Shown: positions 26,601 to 39,472, numbered from the stretch's first letter. The stretch is 64,000 bases of DNA from Atrichornis clamosus (GCA_013400975.1 WBMZ01000355.1:483239-547238), one strand, 5' to 3'. Numbers and translations are program-made. Notes: generated from the letters alone by a model not told the origin.

Positions 26601-27245
26601 TACATGAATATTCATCACTGATTACACCCAGTGTAAACTAAGATTCAAATAAATTATCATGAATCGGCAGCTAGCCAGTGATGGTCTACATTTTCTTGAG
26701 ACAGAAAATCAACCATCTTTACAGAACAGGAATTCAAAGATGAGCAAGAGTAAAGAAAAGTTAGGAAAAAATGCAGAAAACACTTGCAAGATAAAGATGG
26801 AATGCACATGGCAATCCTGGCAGATCTATTGTGCATGATATGTGTCAATAAGTTTTCAAAACTGAACCAAACCATGACAATGATGACCAACACAACAAAG
26901 TCATTATTCACAAAAATTACTTCTTCAGCAATAGTTTTCACTAAGATGGTTTATAGAATTCACTTTCCTATGTGTTTTCTTTACTACTATGCCCCAAAAA
27001 CATTGTGTCTCCTTTCAGCTATCTCTCCATACCTCCCTGATTTTTCACAGATCATCAAACACTGTTGCAACACAAAAATCTTATTTGCAGTTCTTCAATT
27101 GTCATGCAATTCCAATTTAATCCATTATTCTACTTAATATAACTTTTATTTTATTTTCAAATAGTCTATGGTTTTAAAGTGAAGGGAAAGAAGAGCAAGT
27201 GATTAATGACTCCCACAAGCTCATATTACTTAGACATAATTTCAA
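23661..27245. other. Unique AT-rich non-coding sequence
   Basis: No gene or dated repeat is recognised. The frame at 23789-24154 (121 codons, plus) has a cysteine/histidine-poor, motif-free product and I do not support it. An AT-rich patch at 25799-25872 is listed separately. Confidence 0.5.
25799..25872. repeat. AT-rich repeat built from AGAATATA-like units
   Basis: Variants of AGAATATA recur (TAGAATATATTC, AGAATATACTG, AGAATATATTTAC) before the tract becomes TA-rich. It is simple-sequence DNA. Confidence 0.7.
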
Positions 27246-27365
27246 CTCAGCATTGGAGTCATGAACTCCAGGCTTCTATTCTTGGTTCAAGTAGTTGCTT
27301 GTTTTGTGACTTTAGGGAAGCTAAAGCTACCGTTCTCTGTCTTTGAAACAGATATTTCCTTTATC
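27246..27365 (+). mobile_element. Ancient MIR-like SINE relic
   Basis: GGAGTCATGAACTCCAGGCT, TCTATTCTTGGTTCAAG, TTGTTTTGTGACTTTAGGGA and CTCTGTCTTTGAAACAG follow the sense MIR order (GGAGTCAGGA…, TTCTA…, TGTGACCTTGGGCA…, CTCTGTGCCTCAG). The short frame over it (27261-27479) is derived from the repeat. Confidence 0.55.
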
Positions 27366-30300
27366 CCTTTATTTATCCCTGGAGGTTTGAAAGGACGTAC
27401 CATTCAGCACCAAACTTTGCTACGATTATTCATGCTCTACTTTGACTCCCAAAGCAGTCAACAAACCAGCAGTGAGTAGATCTGGTTTAGATCCAGAATT
27501 GGAAAGGGTGCTGGACATGAGTTCAGAGCTACAGCAGATGTATGGGTGTGATTGTTGACTGACACGTGTTTAACATGCACAGTTGTGAGCTGGTGTAAGC
27601 AGATGCTTAGCACAGACTTTAAGGCAGGACAAGAAAGAGGTAGAGTGACTGAGTTCATCCTAAGCATTTATTGCATAGACTGTATAGACTGGAAAGAACA
27701 TTCATCATCTTGGTTACTTTTTACATTTCACTGTTCAGTGCTTGAATTTTATTCACCATATAAATTTTCACTATAACACTCTTTTGGTGTCATAGAAATG
27801 ATTTTGCATTTGCTGATATATTTCAAGAAATGATATCAAAGTGCACAGCAAATTCAAGGGAAAAGGGCACAACAGTTCTGACTTGTAAATTTTTATGTTC
27901 TACTGGTCTGAAGAAATGAATTGTCTATAACCATATTTGAAGTACAATCCACTGGGCTTTTTTTATTGCAGGTACTGTGGATTTTACATGGACAAAATAC
28001 TGTGTCAATATAGTTCCACTCAGAAACAAAGAGAACTTGTGTAGAAATTAAAATCTATATACGAATGAATATTGTAATGGCAACATTACTCATTTGTATT
28101 GCTCCACTGAGATCCATTGCAAATTCCTACAACCAGCTACTTACTGTAGTTGATATCAGTATGTGCTGAGCATATTGAGACTGTTACATGCGCAGTTTCC
28201 TGCTCAGAAGTAAAACTAGTTCACATCTAAAGTAAATGTACAGCCATAATATATGCATTGATTGATTTTGTTTATCTCTTCAAACTAAAAAGTATTGCCT
28301 GATTTTTTAAGCTTGCCACAGCTGCTGGAAGAGTGACCACTTCAACAGACAGAGATGGTATCACTACGTAATTACATTAAAACATTGTTTTATTACCTCA
28401 TAGCAGTTGCTGATTCTGTGTCACTGCTGCTCAGAGTTATCATGCAGAGATGTTGCACTATGATAGATAAACTGCAAAGTAATGCCAGGACATTGTTTTT
28501 ACTGCCTCATCATTTCACTAAATTAATTTCATTTGGTAGGGCCTCTATTTCTTCTTATCAGATAACAGAAAGGATTTCTTTGTCCGTCTCTTGATGTGGG
28601 AGGGAGTGTCTCCAGGAGATCTCCTCTATCACTGATCACTCTCCCTAACAATTGCAATTTATCAGAGAGGCATGAATTTGCAAGCACCACAGGGGGCATG
28701 ATGTTATGCTTGTTTTCTCTTTCTTCCTGAATTCAGATACAAAGGGAGATGCGAGCAGATCCGGCTAGGCTGAGAAAGATGTAAATTAGAGGGTGAACCC
28801 CTCCCTACATAAGAGTCACACACAACACCGGGATCTTACTGAATTCTGTAGGACTTCTGTGCACAAACACAAATGCCTTCAGAACCTTGGGCATGTTCAT
28901 TTGAGCACGGTGAAATCAGTCTGGACAAATTCAAGGCACATTTACATTAAGCAAGAGAACAAGAAGCGAGTAGCCTGCCCCACACGCTGTTACATCTCTA
29001 GTGGCCGTGCAGCTGAGCAGCCACTCCCCATTTTCCCCTGCTACATCAGAGCTGAACTCACTTATGAAGAACTAATATGTTCAAAGGAATGACAGTAATT
29101 CACCACAGAGGGTCAAGTTTTGCTTTCATTTAAACTGCTGTAAGTTTTATGAACTTCCAAGGATTTAACCGAGAGAAAAACTGAATCAAGTCCATCTCTT
29201 CTAATGCTCTCCTTACATCTCTATTTTCTGCACTTTTATTTGAGCAGTGCACTGTTATTGTACGTGAATATCAGGAACAAACAGGAATGGTTTCCAGTGT
29301 CACTAAGTTCATAGAAAATGAATATAGGCCTTTAATCTTTACTACATCCTACATCTTAAATATAAAATTGGGAATTCTAAAAAAGGTGAATTCATCACTG
29401 GAATATGAATTAAATATGTGACATTTATATTTAATATTTATATTTTAGATATTTATATAAATGGATATATTTAATATTTGAAATATAAATGAATATTTAT
29501 CATGATTAATATTATTTAGACCAAAAAGAACTACTGAAAATGGTCTCAGAACAGGTGTTACAATCTGAAATCCCCATAGCTACCACTGCTATAGAAAAGT
29601 AGTGAAAAGTAAAAAGCATAAGAAGGAGGTAATTGTAAGATGATATTCAGCTAAGTATGCTTTAAAAGATGGAGGTCTGGCCCTAACCAAAAATTCAGCA
29701 GCAGTTTATAATAACTGTATTTTCAGTCCACTGACTTAAAAGGCTGCCCTTGCAAACCATCTCTCAGAAAGAATCAGTCTCAGACAACCAATCTAATGGA
29801 ATTAACTAAGGAAAGTGGCAAAACTGTTACTATCAGACTTCTCTCACACCAAAAGAACCAAGATCCAACTGAATAGACACACTGGAACTTTGATTTCCAC
29901 AACAATCACTCTTCTGGAGTCAAAGATCCCCAAATCCTGCAAGGATAGAATACCTGCAGCTCGTATCCTAGTGAAGAAAACATCAGATATAAACTATATA
30001 TTTTTTTCAAGGTGGTACAATCTCAAAAGTCTGTGATGCACACAATACATAAACAACAAATCAGTCCCAAAACTATCACCACAGAAGTAGAAAACAAGAC
30101 AAAAACACTGTCATGCCTCTCTCCTCCCCAGTGAAACATTGCAGATATGGATGGTATGGAACAACTTGATGACCTATAGACAGCAGCAGGTGAGGATGAA
30201 TGAAGAAGCAACTAATTGGAGTACAAATACTTACATTAAGAAGACATCACAATGAGACTGCACAAGAGGAACACCAGTATCCTGATCAAGAGATATAGTG

Positions 30301-33300
30301 GGAGACACTAAGCAGGAATATGTCAATAGAGGGCAGAATTAGAGGATCACTGCAAGAGAGAATGCAAAGAGGGTTTTTTTCACTCTCAGTATTTACAAAA
30401 ACTCATCCCAAAAAATATCAGCTTGCCAAATTGTGGTATCACCAATCCAGTAGATTGCAAAATATTGATGAGACATGAAGGCACCTAAATTCCAGATCAT
30501 CTAGATAATTCTTTCTGAACCAGTATCAGTCAATATACAGAAATCTGAGCTGCAAATTAAATGATAAGAATTATTTAGACTGGAAATGGAATCAAGAAGC
30601 ATTGCTCTCTCTTGCAATAGGTTTTCTTTCAACAGTTCTGCTGAAATGTGATGCTATGGATGTAGATGGAGGTGATGGAAATACAACAGAAGCTGGTGGT
30701 AAGGGATACACAGCTGTTACATGAGAATGCAGCAGTGCAGGGAAGAGCAACCATTACACCAATCTGAAGTCCTAAGGGTTAAAATCAAGGTCTACAATAC
30801 TAATTACCTTCTCTATCCTAGGTTTCAGAGATGTGTTTGGTGACACTGATTGATTTGTGATTAAAAAGGCTATTAGAAGTCCCTCAAAAAGCTCTAAGAC
30901 TGATACAATCTGATACAAACAAGGACTTTAATAAAAGCAGTCAACACCAAAAACCTGGGGTGTCCCTGAACTTTAGGTTGAATTGCTGTTAACAAAGGCA
31001 ATTGCCTTAAAACAGAGGTGAGAATAGAAGTTTTTAACAAAAGCTTGCACCACATTTGCTAGAATGAGACTGAAGATGGGTACCTTTTGTTAAAAGTGGC
31101 ACTATCAGCAATTGCAGTATATATTTATGAAATGAAAAACACAGTCCTTAAGAGAAGCAAGACATAAAGACATACTAAAATGGAAGCTTGCCTCCTCCGA
31201 AGACTGGTGGTGCAAAAACATTTCCAGAAAAACGTATATAGGAAAGCGTTTACATAGGAAAACAAAACAGAACCTATGGAGGTGACATCCATATTGGTTG
31301 TTGTGAAGACATTGTCTATGTCCTGCTAGAGAAACAAATAAAAGACTGACATCAGTGCTCTGGTCTGGGAAAGAATGCAAGCTCTTCTTTAATGCTAAAC
31401 CAAGCCCAGTCTGCCATCTCATTCTTTTCAAAGCAAGCTAAACCCAAGGAAAACAGAAGATAATGAAAGTTTATGAGAAGGTTTTCATTGTGCCTTTTGA
31501 TTCCACTTCATCAGTGGCAATTTTACCACGTTTTCTTAAGTGCAGATATAAAATCAAATTTAGCTCCAAATTACTACGTAACGAGCATCACTGACTTCAC
31601 TGAGCATGAGTCACAGCATGCCTTAAACATATTATTATGATTTGATTAAAAACAGAATCAGTAGTCTTAATTCTTTGTTGCCTCACATCAGGCATAATTA
31701 TTTATACCAGGATAGAGCAAGGGCCAAGTGGCTTTACATTCACCTTTAAGGTTTAACATCCATTCACTGCTGGCAAAACACCTATGAAAGTTTCAGTACA
31801 ACAGAAAATTGGCTCTGATGGCTTCATATTTGCCAAAGTCATTTGACTCCTGTTAGAAAAAGCATATATTTCACCCAACAGCAGACTGCAACAGTACCTA
31901 AATTGCGACAGCCCCACAATATTTCCTTGGCAGTGCAGGACTCAGCATTCTGCTGGAGGGTCTCCATCCCCCTCCTGCCGTTAGCACTTCCCTGCCGTGC
32001 TGACACTCACTAAGTTGATGCTGGCCTCTCCCCTTATATATTACTCTGTAAAGGTTTGGTAGGGACTGTAAAGCCAAAGGGTTTGAGAAGTCACCACCTG
32101 GGTCGTGCCTTCTCGAAGCAGAAAGCTGGCATGCCCTGGAAGTGGAGGGACGTTGAGGAGGCAGCCAGACCTTCACGTATATCTTTTTCACTGTCTGTCA
32201 GTTCCCTGTGAGAAGAGAGAGAACAACATACACCTATAAATTTAAGCCCAAGCAAAAACATTAAGGTCCTTCTGTTTGCTTACTTTAAGAGTCTGAGGGC
32301 ACAGGGGCAATACTGACAGATTTTTCCTTCAATACCATCCTTCCACTTCTCAACACTTAGCACACATACGTGCGCCCTAGGCCTGACCTTCCTTGGGAAG
32401 TCCTGACATCATCACAGGGCCGTTTAACCACAGCCTCTGCCCTACTGTGAGCTGAAAGTCTGAAATGCAGTTCCCAAATGCCACTGGTCTATTTCATTGG
32501 CTTTGGGATAAGCAATTTATCTCTCCAGGCAAGGCTGTCACAGTGTCTCATGAGCAGGGTCCTGTTTAATGTTCTCACTCACCAGCAGCCCCTTGGTGGC
32601 CTGACAGTAAATTAAGAAACAGCAGGACCAGGACTGAAAAGTTGTCCAGCCTGAAATCACTGTCCAGAATTCAAGAATTAAAGGAGCCAACTCCTACAAG
32701 TGCTTGTGCAGCCAGGACTAGTAAAGCCTTGAGGAGAAGAAAAAGAGGAATATGAAACTTGCACAAGTAGAAAAACTGCATGCACATTCTCATTCTGCTC
32801 ATGGGATGGGGTAGGAAACTGAGGAACAGGTGCAAATGAATTGCCAGGTAACTGGGCTTTTCTCACCACCACGTTAAAGGTAAACGACAACATATTTGCA
32901 AAATTCCATTTAAAAGATGCTTCTCTGTGCCTGAGTTTCATTTTCAGCATCTCCTCATTAAGTAATGAGACAGATGGACAGCAAATCCTCTGAGTAAATT
33001 GTCTCTGCTGGCACTACTCACACAAACTGGGAATGCTGCTTAAACACTGATGCCCTTCCTCAGCTTCTACTCCAGTAATGCTGTAGCTTCTGTGCTGCAC
33101 ATTCAAGCTCCCAACAAACTAAAAAGTATCCTTAAGCAATATTATGATACAGAGATTGCATTCCACCATCTCTAATGTTGTCTAGAGACTGTCAAGCAAG
33201 CCATCTATAGAAGCAAATTCATATTCCTTCAAACTCTCTCTCTTCCCGTTTATGAAAGCCATTAATTTCAGCCATTCACCTTCCTTTTTCTATAAAAACC

Positions 33301-35301
33301 AGTACAATCTTGGCAATAGGTTAGAGCCCAGGAGTAAAAGAGACAGTACAAAAGACCAGGAAAGCAGAAAAGGGAAACAATATGTATTTGCAAATAGACA
33401 ATTGTCCTATGAACTCATGATGTTGCCATCAGGCTGATTTCTTTTTGAACTCAGTGTGTAAAGCCTTGGGACTCTCATTGTTAACAATATATGATAATAT
33501 TGGACAATTCACAGTACTAGTTCACTAAACGGACTTTTCTATTGTAATTCCACAAACTTCAAAACCTTCTTCACAGTTTATTTAACCAAAAGGATTGCCT
33601 AACTTTTTCTAAATTAAAACAAAAACGAAACAACCAAGACCAAGTCTATTAAAGGAATTCACCTTTGCTGTTTGATAGCTATGGGTACACAAGCTCGACC
33701 ATGTGGTAATCCTAGTGTGAAAAGCAATCCAAATCCTCCTCTGTCTTCTTCAAGGCTCAGACATGCCCCATCAGGCAGATGAAGGCTTTCCAGATATGCA
33801 CTGCTCAGTAACACATTCACACTTCATACAACAACAAGCCCCAAATCCTGCCCCAGAGGGAAGCAGGCACTTGGTTCAAGATGTTTTGTTCTGTCTGTCA
33901 AGCAGAGGAAACCTCTTCAGCTGAAAGATAATGGTTCATAAAGACAGGGAAGGATACACAGCAGATTATTTTTGAAAAAAATATTCTAGGAGAGAAAAAA
34001 ATTGAGATAACTGTGTGTTGTACACCACTCCCATCCTGCACATTTTTAAAATGAAAATAATTCTCTATAAAGTGTTTCAGCTTTCCATAAAGACATGGAG
34101 TACAGATATTCATAGGAAAAGGCACATATTCCTGACACCTCGCTCATGGCTTCACATTTGTAGAGGGAATGCACACTAGTTACTCTATCTAAGGTTCAGA
34201 GCAATTCTCTCACCTCTTACCTTTTCACTGAAGGTAATGTCTGTCTTCCAGATAAACCACCAATACCTTCCACAATTTTTTAGTATCCTGTAGTCTGTTG
34301 GTAATATCTGTTTACCTCAGTGTTGCCAGATGAAGACTTTCTTGCCATTTTCAGTAATATCAAGGCTTCAATTTTCTCCTGAACATGGCTACTTGGTTAT
34401 CTGTTGGGAAACTGTCCCAAAGCAGGAGAAAACTTGCTTGCAAGGCAGAGAAATTAGTGACTTCTCTGACGTTAAATCCCACTCCCAGAGCCACTGTGGT
34501 TGCCCTTGCTGTGGGTTCTGTGTAGCACGGGAGACCAAGCTTAGACAAAATGACCAAAGACAGGACAAGTAAATTGTCTAATCTGTGACCTTTGACTGTG
34601 ACAGCAGTGATAATAATAAAATGCCTACAATCACACTTCTGAAGATTTAAAAAAAAAAAAATGGTTTGAATTAACCCATCATTACTGGGGAAGGAAGGAA
34701 GCTTTTCCTGTGTGACTGATGAGCACTGTCCCTCTTTTCCTGACTATTGCTTGCAGGGATAGGTACAAAGGGAAATAAAACAAAGCAGAAAAGCTGTCCC
34801 CAGGTTTTGGCTGCAGTTGTTTGAATTACTGGAGACAAATCACTGGAAAGGTTTAATTCCGTGGCACCAGCCTCAGTGTAGGTGGAAGAAAGGAGAACTT
34901 TGGCATGCATGCAGTTTAAAGAGTGGGAGCATGCTGTGGATCCCCACTTGATGATTTCAAGGAGAGAAAAATACCCTTGGGGTTTGTCTGCTTTTTGAAA
35001 TCCATGCTGTGAACGGCACAACAAAATCTGACTTTCATAATGCATAAAAAACTTGAAAAGCAGAAGATTTCTGTAAAAAAATATTGTCTACAAGATCAGC
35101 ATAATTGGGTGATATCATTAATAAGGCTGATATCAGTTCACTTGCTTTGTTTCATTTCATTCAACAGACGTTGTCTCTGTGGAAGAAAACCAAGCAACTA
35201 TTTTTATCATGGAGATGATATCTGAGAATGATGGGTTTTTTCATTTATTTGTGGGGGGGTGGGGCTCAGAGGTGATGACCAAATCTCTACCTTTTCCTAT
35301 C
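27366..35301. other. Repeat-poor non-coding sequence
   Basis: Nearly 8 kb with no CR1 or LTR. There are AT-rich patches, notably 29400-29520. A GC-richer segment at about 31900-32200 is open on the minus strand (31898-32191), but that frame starts with GTG, has no recognisable domain and is not supported. Frames at 31105-31431 and 34671-35045 are likewise unsupported. Confidence 0.5.
29400..29520. repeat. AT-rich (ATATTTA)n-like tract
   Basis: TATTTA/TAAATA units recur over about 120 bp, giving strong self-complementarity and potential hairpins. It is typical low-complexity AT DNA. Confidence 0.8.
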
Positions 35302-35891
35302 TGATGGTTTTGGCTGGGCAAGAATTAATTGTTTTTATAGTGTCTAGTATGGAGCTGTATTTTGGATTTGTGCTGAGAACAGGGTTGATAATCTAGAGAT
35401 GTTTTAGTTATTGCTGAGCAAGGCTTACACAGAGCCAAGGCCTTTTCTGCTTTTCATACTGCCACACTGGTGAGGGGACTGGGGGTGAACAGGAGGCTGG
35501 GAGGGGACACAGCCCAGACAGGTGACCCCGGCTGACCAAAGGGATCTTCCAGACAACATGACATCATGCTCAGTGTATAAACTGGGGGAAGAAGGAGGAA
35601 GAGGGCATGTTTGGAGTGGAGATTTTGTCTTCCCAAGCCACCGTTACAAGTGATGGAGCCCTGCTCTCCTGGAGGTGGCTGAACACCTGCCTGCCCACAG
35701 GAAGTGGTGAATTCATTCCTTGTTTAGCTTTGCTTGTGCATGTGGCTTTTGCTTTCCCTGTTAAACTGTCTTTATCTCAACCCATGAGTTTTCCAGCTTT
35801 AATCCTTCCAATTCTCCCCCTATCCCACTGGTAGGGGAGTGAGAAAACAGTTGCCTGGTGCTTGGTTGCCAGTTGGGGTGAAACCACGACA
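35302..35891 (+). mobile_element. Solo ERV long terminal repeat (family A)
   Basis: The element starts TGATGGTTTTGGCTGGG and ends GAAACCACGACA, giving LTR-type TG…CA ends. Inside are TGACATCA at 35559 (a CRE-like site; the family usually has TGACGTCA), a TATAAA at 35576 followed by ACTGGGGGAAG, the downstream AAACTGTCTTTATCTCAACC, and CCCACTGGTAGGGGAGTGAG. This arrangement matches an ERV LTR seen widely in bird genomes. No gag, pol or env remains, so it is a solo LTR formed by recombination. A clean target-site duplication is not visible at these boundaries. Confidence 0.85.
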
Positions 35892-35983
35892 CCTTAGAAC
35901 AAATGTAGTCTTGTGACCCACAAATGCTATGTGAAAATCACATAGGAAAAAAGGTATTTAATTTATGGAATGCTTTTCTCTGG

Positions 35984-36042
35984 GAAAAAAAAAAATCAAC
36001 AATCCAAACAAACCAACGAACCAAAACCAGATCAAACAAACT
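35984..36042. repeat. A-rich / (CAAA)n-like low-complexity tract
   Basis: An A run is followed by CCAAACAAACCAACGAACC-type units just downstream of the family A LTR. No coding content. Confidence 0.65.
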
Positions 36043-36789
36043 CACTAGGTTAGATTCATAAGCAGGATGCAGTCTCATCCAATTCCACTACACAGGCTGT
36101 GGAGTTTCTTCTCCAGTAACTCCATGTCTGTGGCAGCTCAGAACCAAAAAATGCAAACCAAAACTAATTTTCCTTAAACATTTGGATTAAAATTGCAGCC
36201 ATTTGAGAACTGTTTCAAGAACAGGGCAACTGTATGTACAGCAGGGCACTCAGGTAGTGATGCTAGCTGTACTGTCCCTCCATGTCCCTTGCCCTTAGAG
36301 GGTTACATCTTCACTTTTCCTCTAATAGTTTGTTGCTGTGTCTTTTCTAATTTTGTTGTTTCCTTAGTACACCAAGGGACTCATCTCCAAAGCCATGACA
36401 GGTTCTGAATGTAAGCAGTACATCTAGTCAAGAAGAAATTACCATAGTAGCTTAGTTCACGTGTAGCTCCTACACACAGACTACAATAAAAACCAGCCAC
36501 CATGGAGTCCAAATGTCTTCCACCTTTCTCTACTGAAGAGTTATATTGGCTTTGTGTGGCAAGGTTTTGGCAGCAGAAGGCTACAGGGGTATCTTCTGTG
36601 AGAAGATGTCAGAAGCTTCCCTCATGTCCAACAGTCAGTGTCAGCTCCAAGATGCCTCCATCAGCAATGGTGGCAGAGCCTCGGGGATAATGCATTTAAG
36701 AAGGGGAAAAAACAGCTACTGCTGCCAGAGAGAAGAGACAGAACATGTGAGAGGAACAGCTCTGCAGACCCCAAGGTCAGTGCAGAAGG

Positions 36790-37235
36790 ATAGGGTGGAG
36801 CTGCAACAGGTGCCAGAGCAGGGATTCCCCTGCAGCCCCTGGTGCAGCCTGTGGTGAGGCAGCTGTGCCCCTGCAGCCTGTGGAGGTCCATGGGGAGCAG
36901 AGATCCACCTGCAGCCCCTGGAGGATCCCATCCCAGAGCAGGTGGATGCCCAAAGGAGGCTGAGACCCTATGGAAGCCCACCCTGGAGCAGGCTCCTGGC
37001 AGGACCTGTGGCCCAGTAGAGAGACAAGTCCACACTAGGGCAGATTTCCTGGCAGGACTTGTGACCCCATGGGGGACCCATAGTGGAGCAGTCTGTTCCT
37101 GAAGGACTGCACCCTGTGGAACAGATCTATGCTGGAGCAATTCATGAAGAACTGCAGCCCATGGAAAGTAACCACATTGGAAAAGTTTGTGGAGGACTGT
37201 CTCCTGTGGCAGGGACCCCACCACACTGGAGCAGG
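36790..37235 (+). repeat. Imperfect 35-45 bp tandem units inside LTR
   Basis: Recurring words such as CTGCAGCCC, TGGAGCAG, GGCAGGACYTGTG and CCCWTGG recur at similar intervals, indicating an internal minisatellite. Such arrays are a known trait of this LTR type; here they explain the long open frames on both strands. Confidence 0.7.
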
Positions 37236-37579
37236 AGAAGAGTGTGAAGAATCTTTCCCCGAGAAGGAAGGAGTGGCAGAGGTAATGTGTGATGAGCTGA
37301 CTGCAGTCACCACTCTCCATCCCTTTGCCCTGATGGGTGGGAGGAGGTAGAAAAATCAGGAGTGAAGTTGAGCTCAGGATGAAGGGAGGGGTGGGAAGCA
37401 GGTGTTTTAAGTTTTGATTTTATTTCACATTATCCTACTCTGATTTGTTTGGTAATAAATTAAAGTAATTTCCTTAAGTCAACTCTATTTTGCCCATGAC
37501 AGTTATTGGTGAGTGATCTCTCTCTGTTCTTATCTCTCCCAAAGAGCCATTTATCATATGTACCCTGTCTCCATGTACC

Positions 37580-37601
37580 AATGGGTACATATGTACCCAT
37601 T
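37580..37601. repeat. Perfect 22-bp palindrome inside LTR
   Basis: The arm AATGGGTACAT is followed immediately by its reverse complement. The 11-mer CATATGTACCC also occurs at 37555 and 37588, 33 bp apart, so the palindrome was probably made by a local duplication within the 3' part of the LTR. Confidence 0.9.
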
Positions 37602-37680
37602 ATCTCCCCTGTCCAGCTGAGGAGGAGAGGGATAGAGTAGCTTGGTGGGCACCTGGCATCCAGCCAGGGTCCACCCACCA

Positions 37681-38897
37681 CGGAACTTGTTCAGTAAGTA
37701 TTCCTCTGTTAATTATAAATCAAGTGCATCCGTTCTTAGGTTTGTATTTAGTGTATTGCTGTGAAACTGGTTCTGAAACCAAATCAAAGTTGCTGAAGTA
37801 CATTATTTGCATTCACATGTATCCTAACACTGGAGGAATCCTAAAATCTTATTCATTTTAGGATTTCATCATCATAAGCAATTAGGAGTTACATTACTTA
37901 AGAAACCTAAAAGGATGATTTTCATTAAAGCTAGAATGACCTTAGCTGAAAGATCAAGGTGATTAAAGTGTATATTTAGGTTTTCTTTCCAGAAATTTGA
38001 GTATTTAGAAGTACTAAAGCGTAATATTAAAGCAATATTAATAAAATAGTGGCTAGAATATTAACAATAATAGTAACATTGTAGTAGAATAGGAACCAAA
38101 GCTACTTACAGAGTGTTAAAATCTCACACCCAGCCACAGCACAAATGAAGAATAAAGACTAACACTTAGCTGGGAATTCAATTGCCAGTTACTCCATTTC
38201 ACAGTCTCATTTTGGAGGACAAAGTTCCTGAAAGAGCATTAGCTATCCTTACAGAAGTTATCTTTGTAGAAAGATACCATTTCCTGTTCCTTGTTGCAGG
38301 ATGTAATATGTTAAATCACTTGCAAAAGAACACAACACAGGGATAAGCATCTATTTCTTACAGAAGACACAGAGAATCATTTGCACAAAATGAACCTGGA
38401 CATTTTTCATCAGCTGGTCCTAATAAGCAAAGTACATTTCGGATTTTATCAGTAGTATCAGCAAAACATCAGAGGCAGAAGAAAAAAACATAAATCCTGT
38501 AACTTTTCTTCCCCATGGCTACCGTTTTACAAAATTCTTCTTCAGACACTATTTAGGAGCTTTCTTTTTGCCACATGGTGCATGGTGTAAACTGATGCTC
38601 CATCTTTCACAAGAACATAAACAAACAAATACAAAAGAAGTAAATAGCAGATGCAGGCACCAATACACCACTTCACTGAAGTGTGATGCCTGACTCCTGT
38701 TTAAAGGCATTAACTATGGGAGTTCACAAACTCCTCTTACTGATGGAGAGGCAGAGAGTGAGAATTTTCTTGTGACAGGTCTTGGTTTGAAGAGAGAAAC
38801 ATTTTATTTACTCTGAGATTTTTTTAACAATCCTAATTAATTCAACTTCCCTTTATAAAAGTACGAGTTAAAAAGGAAACCTGATGTTATCCATTTT
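37681..38897. other. Unique AT-rich non-coding sequence
   Basis: Nothing recognisable lies between the LTR and the CR1 pair. Confidence 0.6.
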
Positions 38898-39472
38898 CTA
38901 GTCTGGAAGGGACCTTAAAGATTTTCTGTTTCCAACCCTTCTGCCATGGGCAGGGATGTCACTCATTAGACCAAGTTGCTCAAAGTGCCATCCAACCTGG
39001 CCTTGAACATTTCCAGGGATGGGGCAGCCACAACTCTGGGCAACTTTTTGCAGTGCCTTACCACTCTCAAATTGAAGAATTTCTTCCAATATGTAATCTA
39101 AACCTCTGCTCTTTCAGTTTGAAGCCTTTCTCCTTTGTCCTATTACTACACATCCTTCTCAGAAGTCCCTCTCCAGCTCTCTTGCAGCTCCTTTAGGTAC
39201 TCTAAGGTCTTTCCAAAGCCTCATCCAAACTTAACAACTCCAGCTCTCTCAGCCTGTCTTCGTAGGAGAGCTGCTCCAGCCATCTGACCATCTTTGTGGA
39301 TTCCTCTGGACACAGTCTAACAAGATCATGTCCTACTTATATTTGGGGCCCCAGAGCTGGATGCAGCACTCCAGGTGGGTTCTCACAAGAGCAAAGGGGC
39401 AGAATCACCTCCCTCACCCTGCTGGCCACACTGCTTTGGATGCAGCCCAGGATATGGTTGTGTGAAACACAA
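38898..39472 (-). mobile_element. CR1 LINE fragment, ORF2 end and 3' UTR
   Basis: On the minus strand it reads through the CR1 ORF2 C-terminal region (including LEFESGK-like and GCPIPGNVQGQVGW residues; the latter is also found at 2.2 kb) to a 3' UTR GGTTGGAAACAGAAAATC. The final ATTCTATGATTCT tail is missing or diverged at the left end. Stops and frameshifts interrupt the frame. Confidence 0.93.

Larger units (their letters stand above)
36553..37680 (+). mobile_element. Solo ERV long terminal repeat (family B, ERVL-like)
   Basis: The element begins TGTGTGGCAAGGTTTTGGCA and ends GGTCCACCCACCA, so the ends are TG…CA. It shares its first 100 bp or so with the LTR at the window's right edge (for example CTTCTGTGAGAAG and CATGTCC). 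A middle part is built of about 35-45 bp imperfect repeats. Near the 3' end are TTTTAAGTTTTGATTTTATT, an AATAAA at 37454, and GACAGTTATTGGTGAGTGAT, followed by GTCCAGCTGAGGAGGAG. The order matches a long LTR common in passerines and other birds, usually called ERVL-type. Long frames on both strands (minus 37320-36661, 219 codons) arise from the GC-rich repeat units and are not genes. No internal proviral sequence is present. Confidence 0.85.

Noticed and set aside
31898..32191. 97-codon minus-strand frame in a GC-richer patch
   Set aside because: It begins with GTG, has no domain, and no splice or promoter context supports it.
36661..37320. 219-codon minus-strand open frame
   Set aside because: It lies antisense within the repeat units of a solo LTR; plus-strand frames overlap it and the product has no motif.
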